Assembly (NCBI GenBank): GCA_018417955.1
Contig: JACTVC010000007.1
Span: forward strand, 1,116,001 to 1,180,000
Direction: 5' to 3'
DNA from: Laccaria trichodermophora
Lineage: Eukaryota; Basidiomycota; Agaricomycetes; Agaricales; Hydnangiaceae
DNA: 64,000 nucleotides
In this document: piece by piece, positions 63,319 through 64,000 of the stretch
Layout of the letters: every line of letters starts with the position of its first letter
Position numbering within the stretch: position 1 is the first letter of the stretch
Made by a program: the position numbers and the translations under genes
The notes under the pieces: model-generated
What the model was told of the DNA's origin: nothing
Database searches by the model: none
Seen by the model: only the letters and a program-made list of their open reading frames with translations

Positions 63319-63540
63319 TTAACGCCTTCCAATTGGAGGATGACCCCGAATTGAATCCTTCGAAGAGCCAGGTCTACCATTCTCTGGAGCGGTTGCATGG
63401 CTTCCGGACAGAATTCGTCGTGTAGGATGCACAACCTTGCATGTCTCTTCCTCCAGTTCCAAAATCTTCTGCTTTTTCTGAGGCGGCTGCAGTTCAGAAG
63501 GGCCGATATCGAGCTGTCCCACATCCTCTTTGTTGTATGG
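63319..63540 (-). pseudogene. C-terminal exon of an unknown gene, cut by an element
   Basis: The minus strand reads EVPYNKEDVGQLDIGPSELQ, PPQKKQKILELEEETCKVVH and SKDSIRGHPPIGRR then stop. The sequence is protein-like and basic at the end. The upstream part is replaced by the CACTTCAGGC element that begins at 63541. Confidence 0.5.
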
Positions 63541-64000
63541 CACTTCAGGCAACCACCTAAAGGTACCCTCTTAGGGTAGTTAGTCCATGCCAATAAGACT
63601 ACCCTATGAGGGGCCAATACCATGGTATATCCCACCTATTTATTGGAGTCCCTTGGGATTGGGGCAGGTAGTCCCATGGTAGTCACCTGGACTTCCATGT
63701 TCACTTCTCCTGTCCTTGGGAATCCTAGTATTGTAGGAGTCCTGAATATATCTTCCATGGGATTCCTTCAACCAAGGGATTCCCACCCAGATTTATCTTG
63801 TTATACTGGGGCTCCCAAGGAATAGGCCTCAATCAGTTCCAAATAGGTTTTCCTAGAAGGGTAACAAGCCAACAAATCTAGTAATACTAACTCATAATTT
63901 TGAGAGTAAAACAATGGAAAGAAATCATATATCTGGAGACAAAGGCATTTTTGACTCAAGGCAAACTCAAGGTAAACTCAAATATAAGAATTTTAGCTCT
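63541..64000 (+). mobile_element. CACTTCAGGCAACC element, copy 2, runs off the window
   Basis: Same start and order as 62469-62890, with GGAGTCCC/GGGACTCC repeats more diverged. It continues beyond 64000. Confidence 0.65.

Overview
The window is eukaryotic and almost certainly from an agaricomycete (mushroom-forming basidiomycete) genome. Short GT-AG introns of about 50-90 nt interrupt every recognisable gene. The recognisable proteins belong to families expanded in Agaricomycetes: KDZ transposases with CxC1 or CxC5/CxC6 cysteine clusters, a Helitron helicase, a Tnp2/Plavaka-like transposase, and several large families of unknown function. I cannot name the species. No rRNA, intact tRNA, CRISPR array or clear housekeeping gene was found. 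The region is a transposon graveyard with several layers of nested insertions.

Layout. 1-2.9 kb: two nested non-autonomous elements and a deletion derivative of a CxC5/CxC6 transposase gene. 2.97-4.67 kb: the best-preserved non-TE-like gene (minus strand, unknown function). 5.1-7.4 kb: transposase fragments. 7.4-10.4 kb: foldback elements rich in TACCATGGTA-type sequence, truncating a Tnp2-like gene (10.4-11.8 kb). 12-19.3 kb: fragmented genes split by a 1.68-kb element with a perfect 8-bp target duplication and by a 1.8-kb foldback element. 20.8-23 kb: broken Helitron helicase. 23.7-25.6 kb: satellite-like arrays. 25.8-27.7 kb: gene with a SAM-like C-terminus carrying two CGA-to-TGA type stops. 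28.2-36 kb: the most complete mobile element, with both termini and an almost intact multi-exon CxC5/CxC6 gene. 36-38.9 kb: little of note. 38.9-45.7 kb: a CxC1-type KDZ transposase gene split by a 1.29-kb insertion, then a second decayed gene. 45.7-47.5 kb: a GACAAGGAGTCAA motif array. 47.5-53.5 kb: foldback elements including a palindrome with arms of about 1.37 kb that match wherever compared. 53.7-62.5 kb: a second copy of the CxC5/CxC6 element, containing a 3.6-kb insertion that itself contains a 1.77-kb insertion. 62.5-64 kb: two copies of a GGACTCCC-array element interrupting other genes.

Main result. At least five insertions can be delimited to the base. One terminus reads GAGGTCTT and the other CAGTACTT, always in this asymmetric pair. 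They are flanked by 8-bp target duplications (four perfect, one 7/8), and their ends are packed with GGANTCC-type repeats. The same pair of termini brackets the CxC5/CxC6 gene at 28247-35969, which makes that gene the likely source of the mobilising protein. In two diverged copies the upstream 'partner' reading frame and the CxC5/CxC6 reading frame are separated by an intron at the same position and phase. The simplest model is therefore one large spliced gene rather than two. Five of the delimited elements also share an internal polarity (GAC/GTC-rich block, then polypyrimidine block towards the CAGTACTT end). Many in-frame stops are of the kind expected from C-to-T change, mostly CGA to TGA.
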